DNA from: Bacteroidota bacterium
GTDB taxonomy: Bacteria > Bacteroidota > Bacteroidia > Bacteroidales > ML635J-15
DNA: 45,814 nt
NCBI GenBank assembly: GCA_029558535.1
Contig: JAKQEK010000246.1
Span: forward strand, 1 to 45,814
Direction of reading: 5' to 3'
In this document: piece by piece, positions 33,585 to 42,611 of the stretch
How positions within the stretch are numbered: the first letter of the stretch is position 1
How the letters are laid out: each line of letters begins with the position of its first letter
Program-made: the position numbers and the translations under genes
Notes under the pieces: model-generated
What the model was told of the DNA's origin: nothing
Databases searched by the model: none
Seen by the model: the letters and a program-made list of their open reading frames with translations, nothing else

Positions 33585-35279
33585 CTACTTAATTTTAGAA
33601 TTAACTAATGACATAACCTCAGCCTCAATTGCCAATGCTTTTTTCTCTATTTCGAAACCGTCTTTAAGAACTTTTTCTACAAAAGCCTTATCTTTATAAC
33701 TGCCCGAATTGATTTTTACATTTAGAAATGCTCCTTGCACACCTGCCCTTGCTGCCAGAGCTCCCACACCTGCATCACTTAAGGAAGCTTCGAGTCCGCT
33801 TTTTGCCATTTCGAGCATAACTTCCATGCTATCGCAACATAGTTTCATAGTTTGAAGAGGAATTTCAATGGCATATTTTGTTGCATCCTGAATAGCTTTT
33901 GAACGTATTTCCTTTTCTTCGGCAGAAGATTTCGGCAAACCAAAAGCATCCATAATTTTATTGAATGCATTTGTATCCTCATCAACCATTTTCAGTAACA
34001 AATCGTGATAATGTTTACCTTTTTCTGCCCAGTTACTATAAACTTCCCATGTATCTTCGTGACGGAATTTATTAGCAGTAAGGTTGGCAACCATTGTTCC
34101 CAAAGCTGCTCCCAATGCACCCATATAAGCTGCAATAGAACCTCCACCCGGAGCCGGTGCTTCTGATGCCGTAGTATGACAGAATTTTACAAGATCCATG
34201 TCAATAAGCCGTTTGCCTGAGTTTTCTTCAAGCATATATTCTATTATGTTTTTCTTTGGATCGAATGGTTTTAATTCGTCCAGCCCCAAAGATTTAACGG
34301 CAATTTTAATTATTTCGCTGTCAGCAATTCCTGTAGAACGACCTTGTTTCTTTAAGAAGTATTTGCCTGCATCAAGAATAGATTTTAAAGGCATAATACC
34401 CACCAACTCAGAGCCGGTAACCCTAACCCCATTTGCAGCTGCTCGATCACAAACAGTATCAAAAGCAACGTGAACAGGAGTTATATCAATGTCGGTAAGA
34501 TTCATCGAAATCTGTGCAACACCATATTCCTCTATATACCAGCCAATAGCTTTAACAGATTTCAATAATCCCGGTTCAAAAACCTGATTCCCTTTGTCAT
34601 CAAGAATTGGTTTCCCTGTTATAGGATGTCCTTCGCGTTTTACACGACCTTTTTCGCGGACATCATAGGCAATAGAATTTGCTTTATTTACAGAAGTTGT
34701 ATTCAAATTTATGTTATATGCAACCAGGAAATTGCGTGCACCAACAGCTGTAGCACCTGTTCTGGTGGTATGTGCATCCCAAACAGTGGAACCAAAGTCG
34801 GGTTTCCACTCTTCTGTACCAATTCTTTTTGCTAAACCTTCGTATTCGCCACTACGACAATTAGCCAGATTTTTACGAACAGGTTTAAAAGCAGCACTCT
34901 CATAACAATATACCGGAATATTAAGTTCTTTACCTATTCTTTCGGCTAATTTTCTGGCATATTCCACCGTTTCCTCCATTGTAATATTAGATACAGGAAT
35001 AAGTGGACAAACATCCGTAGCACCAAAACGAGGATGAGCTCCTTTGTGTTTGTTCATATCAATAATTTCAGAAGCCTTTTTTACTGCCAGAAATGCAGCA
35101 TTACAAACTTCGTCAGGAGTGCCTACAAAAGTTACAACAGTGCGGTTCGTTGCTGCCCCCGGATCAACATCCAGTAATTTTATCCCATCACAGGCTTCAA
35201 TAACATCTGTAATCTGTTTAATAATGGACAAATCACGTCCTTCGCTGAAATTTGGAACACATTCGATAATCTTCTTCAT
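33585..35279 (-). CDS. ftcD: Glutamate formimidoyltransferase / formimidoyl-THF cyclodeaminase fusion
   Basis: 564 aa, the bifunctional form. The transferase half (about 1-330) starts MKKIIECVPNFSEGRD and has NRTVVTFVG, HKGAHPRFGATDVCPLIP and ISMNLTDIDITP. The cyclodeaminase half (about 360-564) has ASEAPAPGGGSIAAYMGALGAALG and an all-helical end with GAQ-type GVQGAFLNVKINS. It moves the formimino group of formiminoglutamate onto THF and releases ammonia to give methenyl-THF. No hutH, hutU or hutI is in the window. The CDF transporter follows 22 bp downstream. Confidence 0.95.
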   Translation of the reverse strand: MKKIIECVPNFSEGRDLSIIKQITDVIEACDGIKLLDVDPGAATNRTVVTFVGTPDEVCNAAFLAVKKASEIIDMNKHKGAHPRFGATDVCPLIPVSNITMEETVEYARKLAERIGKELNIPVYCYESAAFKPVRKNLANCRSGEYEGLAKRIGTEEWKPDFGSTVWDAHTTRTGATAVGARNFLVAYNINLNTTSVNKANSIAYDVREKGRVKREGHPITGKPILDDKGNQVFEPGLLKSVKAIGWYIEEYGVAQISMNLTDIDITPVHVAFDTVCDRAAANGVRVTGSELVGIMPLKSILDAGKYFLKKQGRSTGIADSEIIKIAVKSLGLDELKPFDPKKNIIEYMLEENSGKRLIDMDLVKFCHTTASEAPAPGGGSIAAYMGALGAALGTMVANLTANKFRHEDTWEVYSNWAEKGKHYHDLLLKMVDEDTNAFNKIMDAFGLPKSSAEEKEIRSKAIQDATKYAIEIPLQTMKLCCDSMEVMLEMAKSGLEASLSDAGVGALAARAGVQGAFLNVKINSGSYKDKAFVEKVLKDGFEIEKKALAIEAEVMSLVNSKIK

Positions 35280-35400
35280 TTGTTTGTAATTTTTATTTTT
35301 ACAAAGTAAATAAGAAAATTAGAAAAATAAGATATTTGTTATTATGTTTTTGGGGATGTTTTTAAGAGTTTACAAATTGGAGTGTTTAATAATTACTTCC

Positions 35401-36276
35401 TTAAAATATCTCGTAACTACTGATTGGCATAGGATAATTGAGACGATCAAGAATTTTTTCAAGTAAAATACCTTCATTCTGGTCATGTTTGTATCCAAAA
35501 GTTGCTCGTACCCCATACGAAATAAAATTGACCGCTCTGTCTAAAGCAATAGGCAAACTGTCTCCCTGCATTAAAGCACCGGTAAGAACACTTGTAAAAC
35601 AATCACCTGTGCCAGGAAAATCAGCCGGAATATAATCAATCGGAACTTTCCAAAATCTTTGGCCATTACGATTATACGCCAGCACCGAAAAGTTCCTGCC
35701 CGGATTATTGTCAGGTACGCTTGTGACAACCACTATTTCAGGTCCTGATTCTGACAATTCAAGCATCATTGCCCTTATTTTTTCCTCGTCTGCCTTACAA
35801 TTATATTCTTTCCCCGAAAGCAAAAACAACTCTGTAAGATTTGGTGTTATTATGTCAGCCTTTTTCACAAGGGACTTCATCTCAACAACTATCTGTTTGC
35901 TGATAGATTTGTATATTTTTCCATTATCTCCTAATACAGGATCTATAACAATAAAATCGCATTTAGCTCCAAAGGTTTTGATAATTTCCTCAACTATACT
36001 AATTTGTTTGTGAGAACCTAAAAATCCACTGTAAATAACATTAAATCTACTGTCTAGCTTTTTCCAGTGAGCTAATATTGACATTAAATGATCTGTCAAA
36101 TCAACAAAATAGTATCCATTATACTGGCTGTGAGAAGAAAGAAGAGCTGTTGGCAATGAACAAACTTTTATACCCATTGTTGACAAAATCGGTATTACAA
36201 CCGAAAGTGAGGTTCGACCATAACCTGAAATGTCATGTATTGCCATAATTTGTTTTACCGGGGATTGGACTTTCAT
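35401..36276 (-). CDS. pdxY: Pyridoxamine/pyridoxal kinase, PdxY-like
   Basis: 291 aa, ribokinase fold. Blocks: AIHDISGYGRTSLSVVIP (12-29, the pyridoxal-binding GYG in place of the usual sugar site), FLGSHKQI (85-92), IDPVLGDNGK (111-120), TPNLTELFLLSG (144-155) and the anion hole/catalytic base GTGD (222-225) in DFPGTGDCFTSVL. It phosphorylates pyridoxal, pyridoxamine or pyridoxine in vitamin B6 salvage. Transcribed alone from a good promoter (TTTTG-N22-TAACTTTG). PdxY versus PdxK cannot be fully separated by eye. Confidence 0.88.
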   Translation of the reverse strand: MKVQSPVKQIMAIHDISGYGRTSLSVVIPILSTMGIKVCSLPTALLSSHSQYNGYYFVDLTDHLMSILAHWKKLDSRFNVIYSGFLGSHKQISIVEEIIKTFGAKCDFIVIDPVLGDNGKIYKSISKQIVVEMKSLVKKADIITPNLTELFLLSGKEYNCKADEEKIRAMMLELSESGPEIVVVTSVPDNNPGRNFSVLAYNRNGQRFWKVPIDYIPADFPGTGDCFTSVLTGALMQGDSLPIALDRAVNFISYGVRATFGYKHDQNEGILLEKILDRLNYPMPISSYEIF

Positions 36277-36311
36277 AATATGAAATTTTATATTCTTAAA
36301 ATACTTAAAAA

Positions 36312-36346
36312 CAAAGTTAATGTTTAATTTTTAAATTTGGACAAAA
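36312..36346 (-). promoter_or_regulatory. Promoter of pdxY: TTTTG-N22-TAACTTTG
   Basis: On the minus strand TTTTG (36346-36342) and TAACTTTG (36319-36312) are 22 nt apart, within the normal spacing for Bacteroidota -33/-7 boxes, 35 bp upstream of the pdxY ATG. Confidence 0.6.
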
Positions 36347-36626
36347 TGACTTTGGTAACATTTTTTAAATCTACTAAGAATTTATCAATTCAAATCTGCT
36401 CATTTTAAACAAATTTTTCTGACTTCAAACTATTAGTGCGGTGGAGATTACTATTTTTTATTACTACAAATTCTAAATTCTACATTTTTTTATATCGAAC
36501 TAAATAACTTGCTGATAAGCCTATAAACAGTATTCGAAGCTCCGCGGGTAGGCGATGGCAAAACGGCGGGAAGAACAAGCGGTGAGAACAAAACAAAATA
36601 GAATTGTGTCGAGCCGATATGACAAG

Positions 36627-36702
36627 TGCCGATGATAAATTTGTTTAGTATAATCGAGCAATTAATTGCGAAGATTAGATTATTACAAATTTACAATCGG
36701 CA
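36627..36702. repeat. 76-bp near-palindrome
   Basis: TGCCGATGATAAATTTG (36627-36643) is complementary to 36686-36702 in 15 of 17 positions. Inside are TAATC/GATTA and the perfect 12-bp palindrome GCAATTAATTGC (36658-36669) close to the centre, so almost the whole 76 bp can fold into one long stem. GC content just upstream (36540-36600) is clearly above the surroundings. Confidence 0.65.
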
Positions 36703-36707
36703 TCGTT

Positions 36708-36754
36708 CCTAAAACAAATTATGAAAAGGCAAAGGTGTTGGAATTTGTTTTAGG
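36708..36754. repeat. 13-bp perfect inverted repeat
   Basis: CCTAAAACAAATT (36708-36720) and AATTTGTTTTAGG (36742-36754) are perfect complements with a 21-nt loop. It follows the long near-palindrome by 5 bp and is part of the same structured block. Confidence 0.6.
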
Positions 36755-36829
36755 CCAAGGTCGACGTACAATTCTTTTGTTTAGTTCGAGGTGGGTTGGG
36801 TAGCATTGTTTTGCCTTGATTTCTTTGTT

Positions 36830-36853
36830 ACTTTCTTGATCAAGCAAGAAAGT
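36830..36853. repeat. 9-bp hairpin (ACTTTCTTG/CAAGAAAGT)
   Basis: ACTTTCTTG (36830-36838) and CAAGAAAGT (36845-36853) form a perfect 9-bp stem with a 6-nt loop. The wording around it (TTTCTTTGTTACTTTCTT then AAGAAAGT) resembles a dispersed non-coding element I associate with Bacteroidota genomes, but this cannot be confirmed here. Confidence 0.55.
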
Positions 36854-37127
36854 GGAGAATAAAAATTTGGTAAATTTCAATTTAGCTTTAAACATAAATA
36901 ATATTGAATCTTTTTTAACAATATTTTAGCATTTAAAAATAGTAAGTGCGTCAATAAATATACTAAATTTTAATGCATTAATAATGAGGCAGATAGAAGA
37001 AACATTCTAGATAAATTCACTATTAGTCGAAGTAAGGAAGAATTTATCAATTCAAACCTGCTCATTATATGCAAAAACACTATTTGTTTTAAACAAATTT
37101 TCACTATCTGAATAATTAAACTACTAG

Positions 37128-37162
37128 TTTTGAATCATTTTTCAATAATCTGCATATTTTTG
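37128..37162 (+). promoter_or_regulatory. Promoter of the Na/Pi cotransporter: TTTTG-N22-TATTTTTG
   Basis: TTTTG (37128-37132) and TATTTTTG (37155-37162) are 22 nt apart and 16 bp before the ATG at 37179; a clear -33/-7 pair. The direct repeat ends 61 bp upstream. Confidence 0.6.
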
Positions 37163-37178
37163 TACCAAATGTAAAAAT

Positions 37179-39239
37179 ATGAAATTGCGAAACATAGTTA
37201 CGTTAATTACATTTTTAATAATTGGTTTGTCTGCTTATTCAATTGTATTGATTAAACCTCAAAGTACTGAGGTTTACGAGTTCGCAGGTGACAATCAAAT
37301 ACAGACTATTGGTAAAATTACAGACAAACCTATTCGGGTTTTGGTTTGTGACGAAAATGGCATTCCTGTTCAAAACTATGAATTGACATTTACTGTGATA
37401 AGTAGTCCGAAAAACTCAAAAGATTTTAGATTAGATAAAAAAACAGTTTTGACCGATTCGTTGGGTATTGCCGAAAATTATTTCCTCATAGGAGACAAGG
37501 AAGGTCTATATCAGATAATGGTTTGTTCTAAAACTGATAAAAACTCCAATACTTTAGTATATGAGATTAATGGCAGAAAAAAATCCTGGCTTGTTTTTAT
37601 TATTATCGGACTACTTGGGGGCTTGGCACTATTTCTATACGGAATGGACATTCTGAGTAAGGGTATGCAGGCTGCAGCAGGAAATAAAATGCGTAGTATT
37701 ATTTCAAAATACACCTCAAACAGATTTCTTGCATTAATTGCAGGTATCATAATCACTGTTTTGGTTCAAAGCTCATCTGCAACAAGTGTAATGCTTGTAG
37801 GGTTTGTTGAAGCAGGTATAATGAGTTTTGCACAAACATTAGGGATGTTACTTGGTGCCGGAATCGGAACAACAGTTACGGCACAATTAATTGCTTTAAA
37901 AATTTCTGATTATTCTTTACTTATTATTGCTTTAGGCTTTGGTTTCGTAATTTTTTCGAAAAAAACTAAATTAAATAACATTGGTAAATCAATTCTTGGT
38001 TTCGGATTGTTGTTTTTCGGTATGTACATTATGTCTGAAGCTATGTATCCACTACGTAGCAATCAGACATTTATTGATATTTTAATTTCCTTCGAAAATC
38101 CTTGGATTGGAATACTTGCAGGATTTGTTTTTACTGCGTTAATTCAAAGTAGCGCAGCATTTATTGGGATAGTAATAACAATTGCTTCACAAGGCTTTTT
38201 GAGTTTGGAAGCTTGTATTCCGATGATACTTGGAACAAATCTCGGAACAGGTATGACTGCTATTCTGGCAAGTTTAAATTCAGGTCGTGAAGCTCAAAGA
38301 GTTGCATTTGCACATACTTTTTTCAAACTTATCGGCGTTTTGGTTTTTGTATGGTGGATACCGGAATATGCTCAGTTTGTAAAATCGTTTTCGCCACAAG
38401 CAAGTAATTCGCTTAATAGCATGGAAGCACTAGGTCAAACTGTTCCGAGACAAATTGCAAATGCTCACATGGTTTTCAGTATAGGATTGACAATAATAAT
38501 TTTACCCTTCTTAAATTTTTTCAATAAACTTATTATAAAAATAATTCCTGCAAAAGCCAAACCTGAACCATATAAGCTGAAATACATTAATTCGGCGATG
38601 ACATCCTCACCGGCAATTGCTTTGGGAATGGCAAAAAAAGAAACCGAAAGAATGGGTAATAAGATAAAAAAACTTGTAAGCATTTCTTTATTACCTTTTA
38701 CCGAAAGAAATGAAATAATTCTCGAAAAATGGCAGGATATCGAATGTGAGTCAGATTTCCTAAAAGAAAAAATAAATAATTATTTGGTAAGCGTCAGTTC
38801 TCAAAATTCAGACGAGCAACAACTTAGCGAAGCCTTTCAGATAATGTACGTTGTTAAAGAACTGGAAATGATTGGTGATATAATAAACACAAATATTCGT
38901 CATCAGGCTGTAAAGTGGTTAGCAGATAATGCCGAGTTTTCTGAAGAAGGAAAAACAGAATTATTGATAATGCAGGAAAAAGCATTAAAACAAATTAGCC
39001 GTGCCATGGAAGTATTTCACGATGTTAATCTCGAAAAAGCTGAACATGTTAAGCAAAAATTTAAAAAATATGCATTACTCGCTGAAGAATTTGAACGACA
39101 TCACTACTCTCGTTTGTTTGAACAAAACGTTAAATCAGCAACAAGTTCCGAAGTTCATCTCGAACTAATAGGTTTGCTAAACGCTGTAAGCCGACATTCA
39201 ACAAACATCGCCAGAATTTTATTGAACTGGAGGAAATAG
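37179..39239 (+). CDS. Na/Pi cotransporter with Ig-like N-terminus and PhoU-like C-terminus
   Basis: 686 aa in three parts. A signal/anchor helix (about 6-24) leads to a beta-sandwich resembling a bacterial Ig-like (Big) domain (about 45-120; VLVCDENGIPVQNYELTFTV, TVLTDSLGIAENYFLIGDKEG). The NptA/PNaS transporter core (about 138-470) has the duplicated QSSSATS (197-203) and QSSAAF motifs and GAGIGTTVTAQ. A C-terminal helical PhoU-like region (about 500-686) follows. The core moves phosphate with sodium; the PhoU part is usually regulatory. The extracytoplasmic Ig-like domain is the odd feature. Convergent with the unknown gene at 39278, 38 bp apart. Confidence 0.9.
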   Translation: MKLRNIVTLITFLIIGLSAYSIVLIKPQSTEVYEFAGDNQIQTIGKITDKPIRVLVCDENGIPVQNYELTFTVISSPKNSKDFRLDKKTVLTDSLGIAENYFLIGDKEGLYQIMVCSKTDKNSNTLVYEINGRKKSWLVFIIIGLLGGLALFLYGMDILSKGMQAAAGNKMRSIISKYTSNRFLALIAGIIITVLVQSSSATSVMLVGFVEAGIMSFAQTLGMLLGAGIGTTVTAQLIALKISDYSLLIIALGFGFVIFSKKTKLNNIGKSILGFGLLFFGMYIMSEAMYPLRSNQTFIDILISFENPWIGILAGFVFTALIQSSAAFIGIVITIASQGFLSLEACIPMILGTNLGTGMTAILASLNSGREAQRVAFAHTFFKLIGVLVFVWWIPEYAQFVKSFSPQASNSLNSMEALGQTVPRQIANAHMVFSIGLTIIILPFLNFFNKLIIKIIPAKAKPEPYKLKYINSAMTSSPAIALGMAKKETERMGNKIKKLVSISLLPFTERNEIILEKWQDIECESDFLKEKINNYLVSVSSQNSDEQQLSEAFQIMYVVKELEMIGDIINTNIRHQAVKWLADNAEFSEEGKTELLIMQEKALKQISRAMEVFHDVNLEKAEHVKQKFKKYALLAEEFERHHYSRLFEQNVKSATSSEVHLELIGLLNAVSRHSTNIARILLNWRK

Positions 39240-39277
39240 TAATTATAGTTGAATCAAATAAAAATCCAATTACAACC

Positions 39278-40573
39278 TTACTTTGCAATATATTTAACAG
39301 AACTCAACCCCGAAATATAGGATCCCATTTCCGTATGCATTGCCTCAACAGGTTTAAGTTCATTAATAATATCTACCAAAGCTTGTTTCTCGACAACAGA
39401 ATTATCCATTTTCTGCTTATAAAAATTCATTAAAGAGTTCAAATATTGTATATTACCAACCTGATCTTTGAGAATCTCAGCATCATTCTGAGCATCTTCG
39501 TACCAACCCATTACTTTACGAGGAAGATCCAAAGGAGTAAAAATGTTTTTCGGATCATAAATTGTCAGAATATCAGGTGCTGAGGTAGGTATTGATGTAC
39601 CCCAACTTATATAATTTTTAAAAATGGATCTCAATACATTTTCAGTAAAGCCCAATTTATTTGTTAGAAGTTCTTCATTAATTAAAGTATAATTATCTGA
39701 ACATATTTTATAGCATTCTGTCCATTGCCCTGACATAGTGTTTAAATCCTTGATATGCCCCATCGAAACATCTGATGGTAATCCGATTAAAGTGACATTA
39801 CAAACATAATTCTTATCTTTCTGCTTTGCTCTGTCAATATTTCCCTGAAGTTCTCCAATGCTGTTTTTCAAGTTTCCCCAGTGCATTTTTGCTGATGACC
39901 AGTTCTTTTCGAGTAAAGCCTTTTCAATCAGATCATAAAATTCCTGTATTCTGTCAAGATTGTTTCTGACCGAAAAATCTTCTGTTCCGGTAGCTTTTAT
40001 GTTATTTGATGAAAACCACATATCCTCATCTACTTCAATAACAAAATAGAAAGTCGCGGTGGTAGTATTTGTTTCGTCCTGCTCGGTTCTTCCTGCAGGT
40101 GTATTACGGACATAATGCCAGTTTGTCGTTGAAGTAACCTTGAAAAATACTTTTGAGTAGTTGCCCGGTTTAAACTCAACATTTGCAGTCCGTTGCATTG
40201 CTCCTGATCCTGATGGAGTTATAACAACATCCGGTCCTGAGGAAAAAACTGCTTTTTCATCAACAAGTTTCCAATCTCCTGTAAATTGATTACCATTAAT
40301 TTCAAATGACATCCCGTTTTCGCCCTGCGACAGAATTACAGTATTTTGACCAACATTAGCATAAGTCATCGGATTTGAGCAATAATCTCTTTTACCGCCC
40401 ATTAGCACTGCCTCAACTTTTATTCTTTCGCCTGAACGAACAGTAATTTCTGCATCAGCCTTATATTCAACACCATTTACACGTAAAACTACAAAAGGAT
40501 CACGTGGCGGAATACCTGCAAATAAAAGATTTGCGACAAATATTACCATTGACAATAAAAATATCTTTTTCAT
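39278..40573 (-). CDS. Secreted protein of unknown function
   Basis: 431 aa with a signal peptide (MKKIFLLSMVIFVANLLFA). Residues about 25-190 are beta-rich (VVLRVNGVEYKADAEITVRSGERIKVEAVLMGGKR..., ANVEFKPGNYSKVFFKVTSTTNW), like one or two Ig-type domains. Residues about 205-431 are largely helical with coiled-coil character (LDRIQEFYDLIEKALLEKNW, IQYLNSLMNFYKQKMD). No catalytic motif is seen and I recognise no family. It begins 46 bp after the DUF4197 gene, with which it probably forms an operon. Confidence 0.75.
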   Translation of the reverse strand: MKKIFLLSMVIFVANLLFAGIPPRDPFVVLRVNGVEYKADAEITVRSGERIKVEAVLMGGKRDYCSNPMTYANVGQNTVILSQGENGMSFEINGNQFTGDWKLVDEKAVFSSGPDVVITPSGSGAMQRTANVEFKPGNYSKVFFKVTSTTNWHYVRNTPAGRTEQDETNTTTATFYFVIEVDEDMWFSSNNIKATGTEDFSVRNNLDRIQEFYDLIEKALLEKNWSSAKMHWGNLKNSIGELQGNIDRAKQKDKNYVCNVTLIGLPSDVSMGHIKDLNTMSGQWTECYKICSDNYTLINEELLTNKLGFTENVLRSIFKNYISWGTSIPTSAPDILTIYDPKNIFTPLDLPRKVMGWYEDAQNDAEILKDQVGNIQYLNSLMNFYKQKMDNSVVEKQALVDIINELKPVEAMHTEMGSYISGLSSVKYIAK

Positions 40574-40619
40574 TTATATCTATTTTAATTAATAATTATC
40601 CGTCATTCTGTAATAAAAA

Positions 40620-41357
40620 CTATTTTGCATTGTGAGGATTTAAAGTACTTCCGAAAACTTCCTTTAAAATATCAGTAACCCTGGCTACAGGGTCAACCCT
40701 TATTTTCTTCTCCTCTTTTGCAACCATCAGATAAAGTCCATCCAAAGCTTTATTTGTTACATAAGCATTTAAATCGGTATTTACTTTCTCACCTCCGGTA
40801 ATTAACATTGCTGCATTATACTTCTCCACAAGAGGTGTCCAATATTTTGCTAGCATTATTTTCTCGGTTGCACTGACAACAATGGGATAAAATTTTTGAT
40901 ATAACTTATCCGAAGTTGTCTTTTTCAAATAAAGTGTTGCAGCATCATCACCACCTTTTAGGATTGATATTGCATCCGAAATTGTCATCTGCTTAATAGC
41001 TTCTACAAAAACCTCTTTCGAACTTTTTGCCGCTTCCTCAGCAGCACGATTCAGCTTCTCTTCGAATTGCACAACCTGATTCTTAAGCCCTGCATTTTCG
41101 CAAAATTCTTTTACTTTTATTGCTTCTTCAGGAAATGGAATTTTTATTTCAGCATTTTTGTAATATCCGTTAGTAACACTCACAACATTTACTACATTTC
41201 CAATCCCAACAGTTAATGCTTCTTTTAGCCCAGCAGCTACTTCTGCCTGTGAAAGGGTTTTTGTGTTGCCCGAATCTAAACCACCCAAGACACCCATTAA
41301 AACATCACAACTATAGAACATTATCAGTAACGATAAAACAATAACAACTTTCTTCAT
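40620..41357 (-). CDS. DUF4197 lipoprotein
   Basis: 245 aa from the ATG at 41357-41355, since MKKVVIVLSLLIMFYSC is a standard lipoprotein signal (Cys17). The DUF4197 pattern is visible: LSQAEVAAGLKEALTVGIGNVV, a YYKNAEIKIPFPEEA segment, and the helical FEEKLNRAAEEAA..., AISILKGGDDAATLYLKKTT and TNKALDGLYLMVAKEEKKIRVDPVARVTDILKEVFG. The family is periplasmic, helical and of unknown role. The downstream gene for the 431-aa secreted protein is 46 bp away. Confidence 0.9.
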   Translation of the reverse strand: MKKVVIVLSLLIMFYSCDVLMGVLGGLDSGNTKTLSQAEVAAGLKEALTVGIGNVVNVVSVTNGYYKNAEIKIPFPEEAIKVKEFCENAGLKNQVVQFEEKLNRAAEEAAKSSKEVFVEAIKQMTISDAISILKGGDDAATLYLKKTTSDKLYQKFYPIVVSATEKIMLAKYWTPLVEKYNAAMLITGGEKVNTDLNAYVTNKALDGLYLMVAKEEKKIRVDPVARVTDILKEVFGSTLNPHNAK

Positions 41358-41383
41358 AAGATTAATTTTTAAACATTTAAAAA

Positions 41384-41391
41384 CAAATTTA
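41384..41391 (-). promoter_or_regulatory. -7 box (TAAATTTG) of the DUF4197 operon
   Basis: Minus-strand TAAATTTG at 41391-41384, 26 bp upstream of the ATG at 41357. It sits in the doubled phrase AAATTTGTTTAAATTTG. Confidence 0.4.
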
Positions 41392-41447
41392 AACAAATTT
41401 TATTATTTGACACTTGATAAGGAAGATTTTTATTCGAAACATTTTTT

Positions 41448-42530
41448 TTAAAATAGATGCCTTAATGGTACAAGCAGTGCTTCAATTATTTTTTGAAAAT
41501 AAGGTCTATTCCTCCATTTCTCAAAATTAAACTCCGTACAATCCAACATCGTCTGATGCAAATGTTTTTTTAGCAAATTTGCCAAATCGGGATTATCTCC
41601 ATAAATGTTTATTTCGTGCATAAATCTTAAACTTCTGTAATCGAAGTTACTTGAACCTGTAAAAAATAATTTACTATCTACCAGCATCACCTTTGCATGT
41701 AAATTTGAGGGCAAATACTGTAATATTTTAATCTGTTTCTTATAATACAAGCCGAAATATTTATCTCTTAAAATATCAAATAGTGTCAAATCTGAATGCA
41801 AAGGTGTTATAATCACAACTTCAACTCCTCTATTAGCAGCTTTTATAATAGCTTTTCGTAGCGATGAACCAGGCAGAAAATAAGGTGTCTCGATGATAAT
41901 TTTTTCTTTTGCTGCATTAATTAACTTTTTAAACTTTCCTCTCACAGGTTGCCTTATATTACCCGGAACATCTCTGATGATTTCAATATCATTATGTCGG
42001 ATAAGTCTAGTGCTCAATTTCTTATTCTGATAAAATTTATTCGAGATTTCGAAGTCGTTTAGAAATATCTTCTCGAATTTGTGTGCAATATCATTTTTAA
42101 TCCTTATAACACACTCCCTCCAATTTATGCAATATCCGGTAATGTTTGCCGAACCTATATAAGTAATATCAGAGTCAATAATCAATAATTTTCTATGATT
42201 TCGCCTATGATTTCGTGAAAAAATATCAAAACTAAATTTGATTTTCTCAAAAAATTTTAGTTTACCGCCATAATTTATAAATTCTGCGAAAAAACTTTCA
42301 GATACACCGGCTCCCCAAGAATCAATTAAAACATACACATCAAGACCTTGTTTAGCCTTTTGTGTAAGTTCATCACGAAATTTTTGTCCAATTGAATCAT
42401 TTGTGAATTTATAAGTCTGTAAAAAAATCCTTATTTCTGCCCTTTTGATATCATCAATCATCGCTGAAAATATCTTTAATGGATCGTCAAACAGAAGGTA
42501 ATCATTATTTGTATAACTTTTTACAGTCAT
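41448..42530 (-). CDS. Phospholipase D-family protein (cardiolipin synthase-like)
   Basis: 360 aa from the ATG at 42530-42528; a longer frame to 42557 would start before the -7 box at 42553-42546. Two HKD motifs are complete: His112-x-Lys114 with Asp119 in NHRKLLIIDSDITYIGSANI, and His278-x-Lys280 with Asp285 in LHAKVMLVDSKLFFTGSSNFDYRS. Both are followed by the usual G(S)xN. The family transfers phosphatidyl groups; two motifs in one short chain without N-terminal membrane helices fit a ClsB/ClsC-like cardiolipin synthase. A PLD endonuclease is less likely. Transcribed alone. Confidence 0.88.
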   Translation of the reverse strand: MTVKSYTNNDYLLFDDPLKIFSAMIDDIKRAEIRIFLQTYKFTNDSIGQKFRDELTQKAKQGLDVYVLIDSWGAGVSESFFAEFINYGGKLKFFEKIKFSFDIFSRNHRRNHRKLLIIDSDITYIGSANITGYCINWRECVIRIKNDIAHKFEKIFLNDFEISNKFYQNKKLSTRLIRHNDIEIIRDVPGNIRQPVRGKFKKLINAAKEKIIIETPYFLPGSSLRKAIIKAANRGVEVVIITPLHSDLTLFDILRDKYFGLYYKKQIKILQYLPSNLHAKVMLVDSKLFFTGSSNFDYRSLRFMHEINIYGDNPDLANLLKKHLHQTMLDCTEFNFEKWRNRPYFQKIIEALLVPLRHLF

Positions 42531-42545
42531 AAAAACATTTTTTAA

Positions 42546-42553
42546 CAAAAATA
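42546..42553 (-). promoter_or_regulatory. -7 box (TATTTTTG) of the PLD gene
   Basis: Minus-strand TATTTTTG at 42553-42546, 15 bp upstream of the chosen ATG and just downstream of the alternative one, so it decides the start. Confidence 0.5.
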
Positions 42554-42574
42554 GCATTTTTAATAAATTAATTA

Positions 42575-42582
42575 TAACTTTG
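42575..42582 (+). promoter_or_regulatory. -7 box (TAACTTTG) of the 142-aa gene
   Basis: TAACTTTG lies 29 bp before the ATG at 42612. With the minus-strand box at 42546-42553 it makes back-to-back divergent promoters. Confidence 0.45.
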
Positions 42583-42611
42583 TCGTATAAGAATCTTATA
42601 ATATATATAAT

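Larger units (their letters stand above)
36378..37066. repeat. 27-bp direct repeats flanking a gene-free block
   Basis: The 27-mer at 36378-36404 (begins GAATTTATCAATTCAAA) recurs at 37040-37066 with one mismatch. Each copy is followed, directly or after about 20 bp, by TTAAACAAATTTT. A shorter direct repeat, ACTATTAGT, lies at 36429-36437 and 37019-37027, the size of a 9-bp target duplication. GATAAATTC (37010-37018) and GAATTTATC (37040-37048) are also inverted. Between the repeats are the three hairpins listed below and no plausible gene. The 902-bp gap pdxY-nptA therefore looks like a relic of a mobile element or duplicated control region. Confidence 0.55.

Noticed and set aside
36438..37018. 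Complete insertion sequence between the 9-bp direct repeats
   Set aside because: No transposase frame and no matching terminal inverted repeats at the inner ends; kept only as a possible relic.
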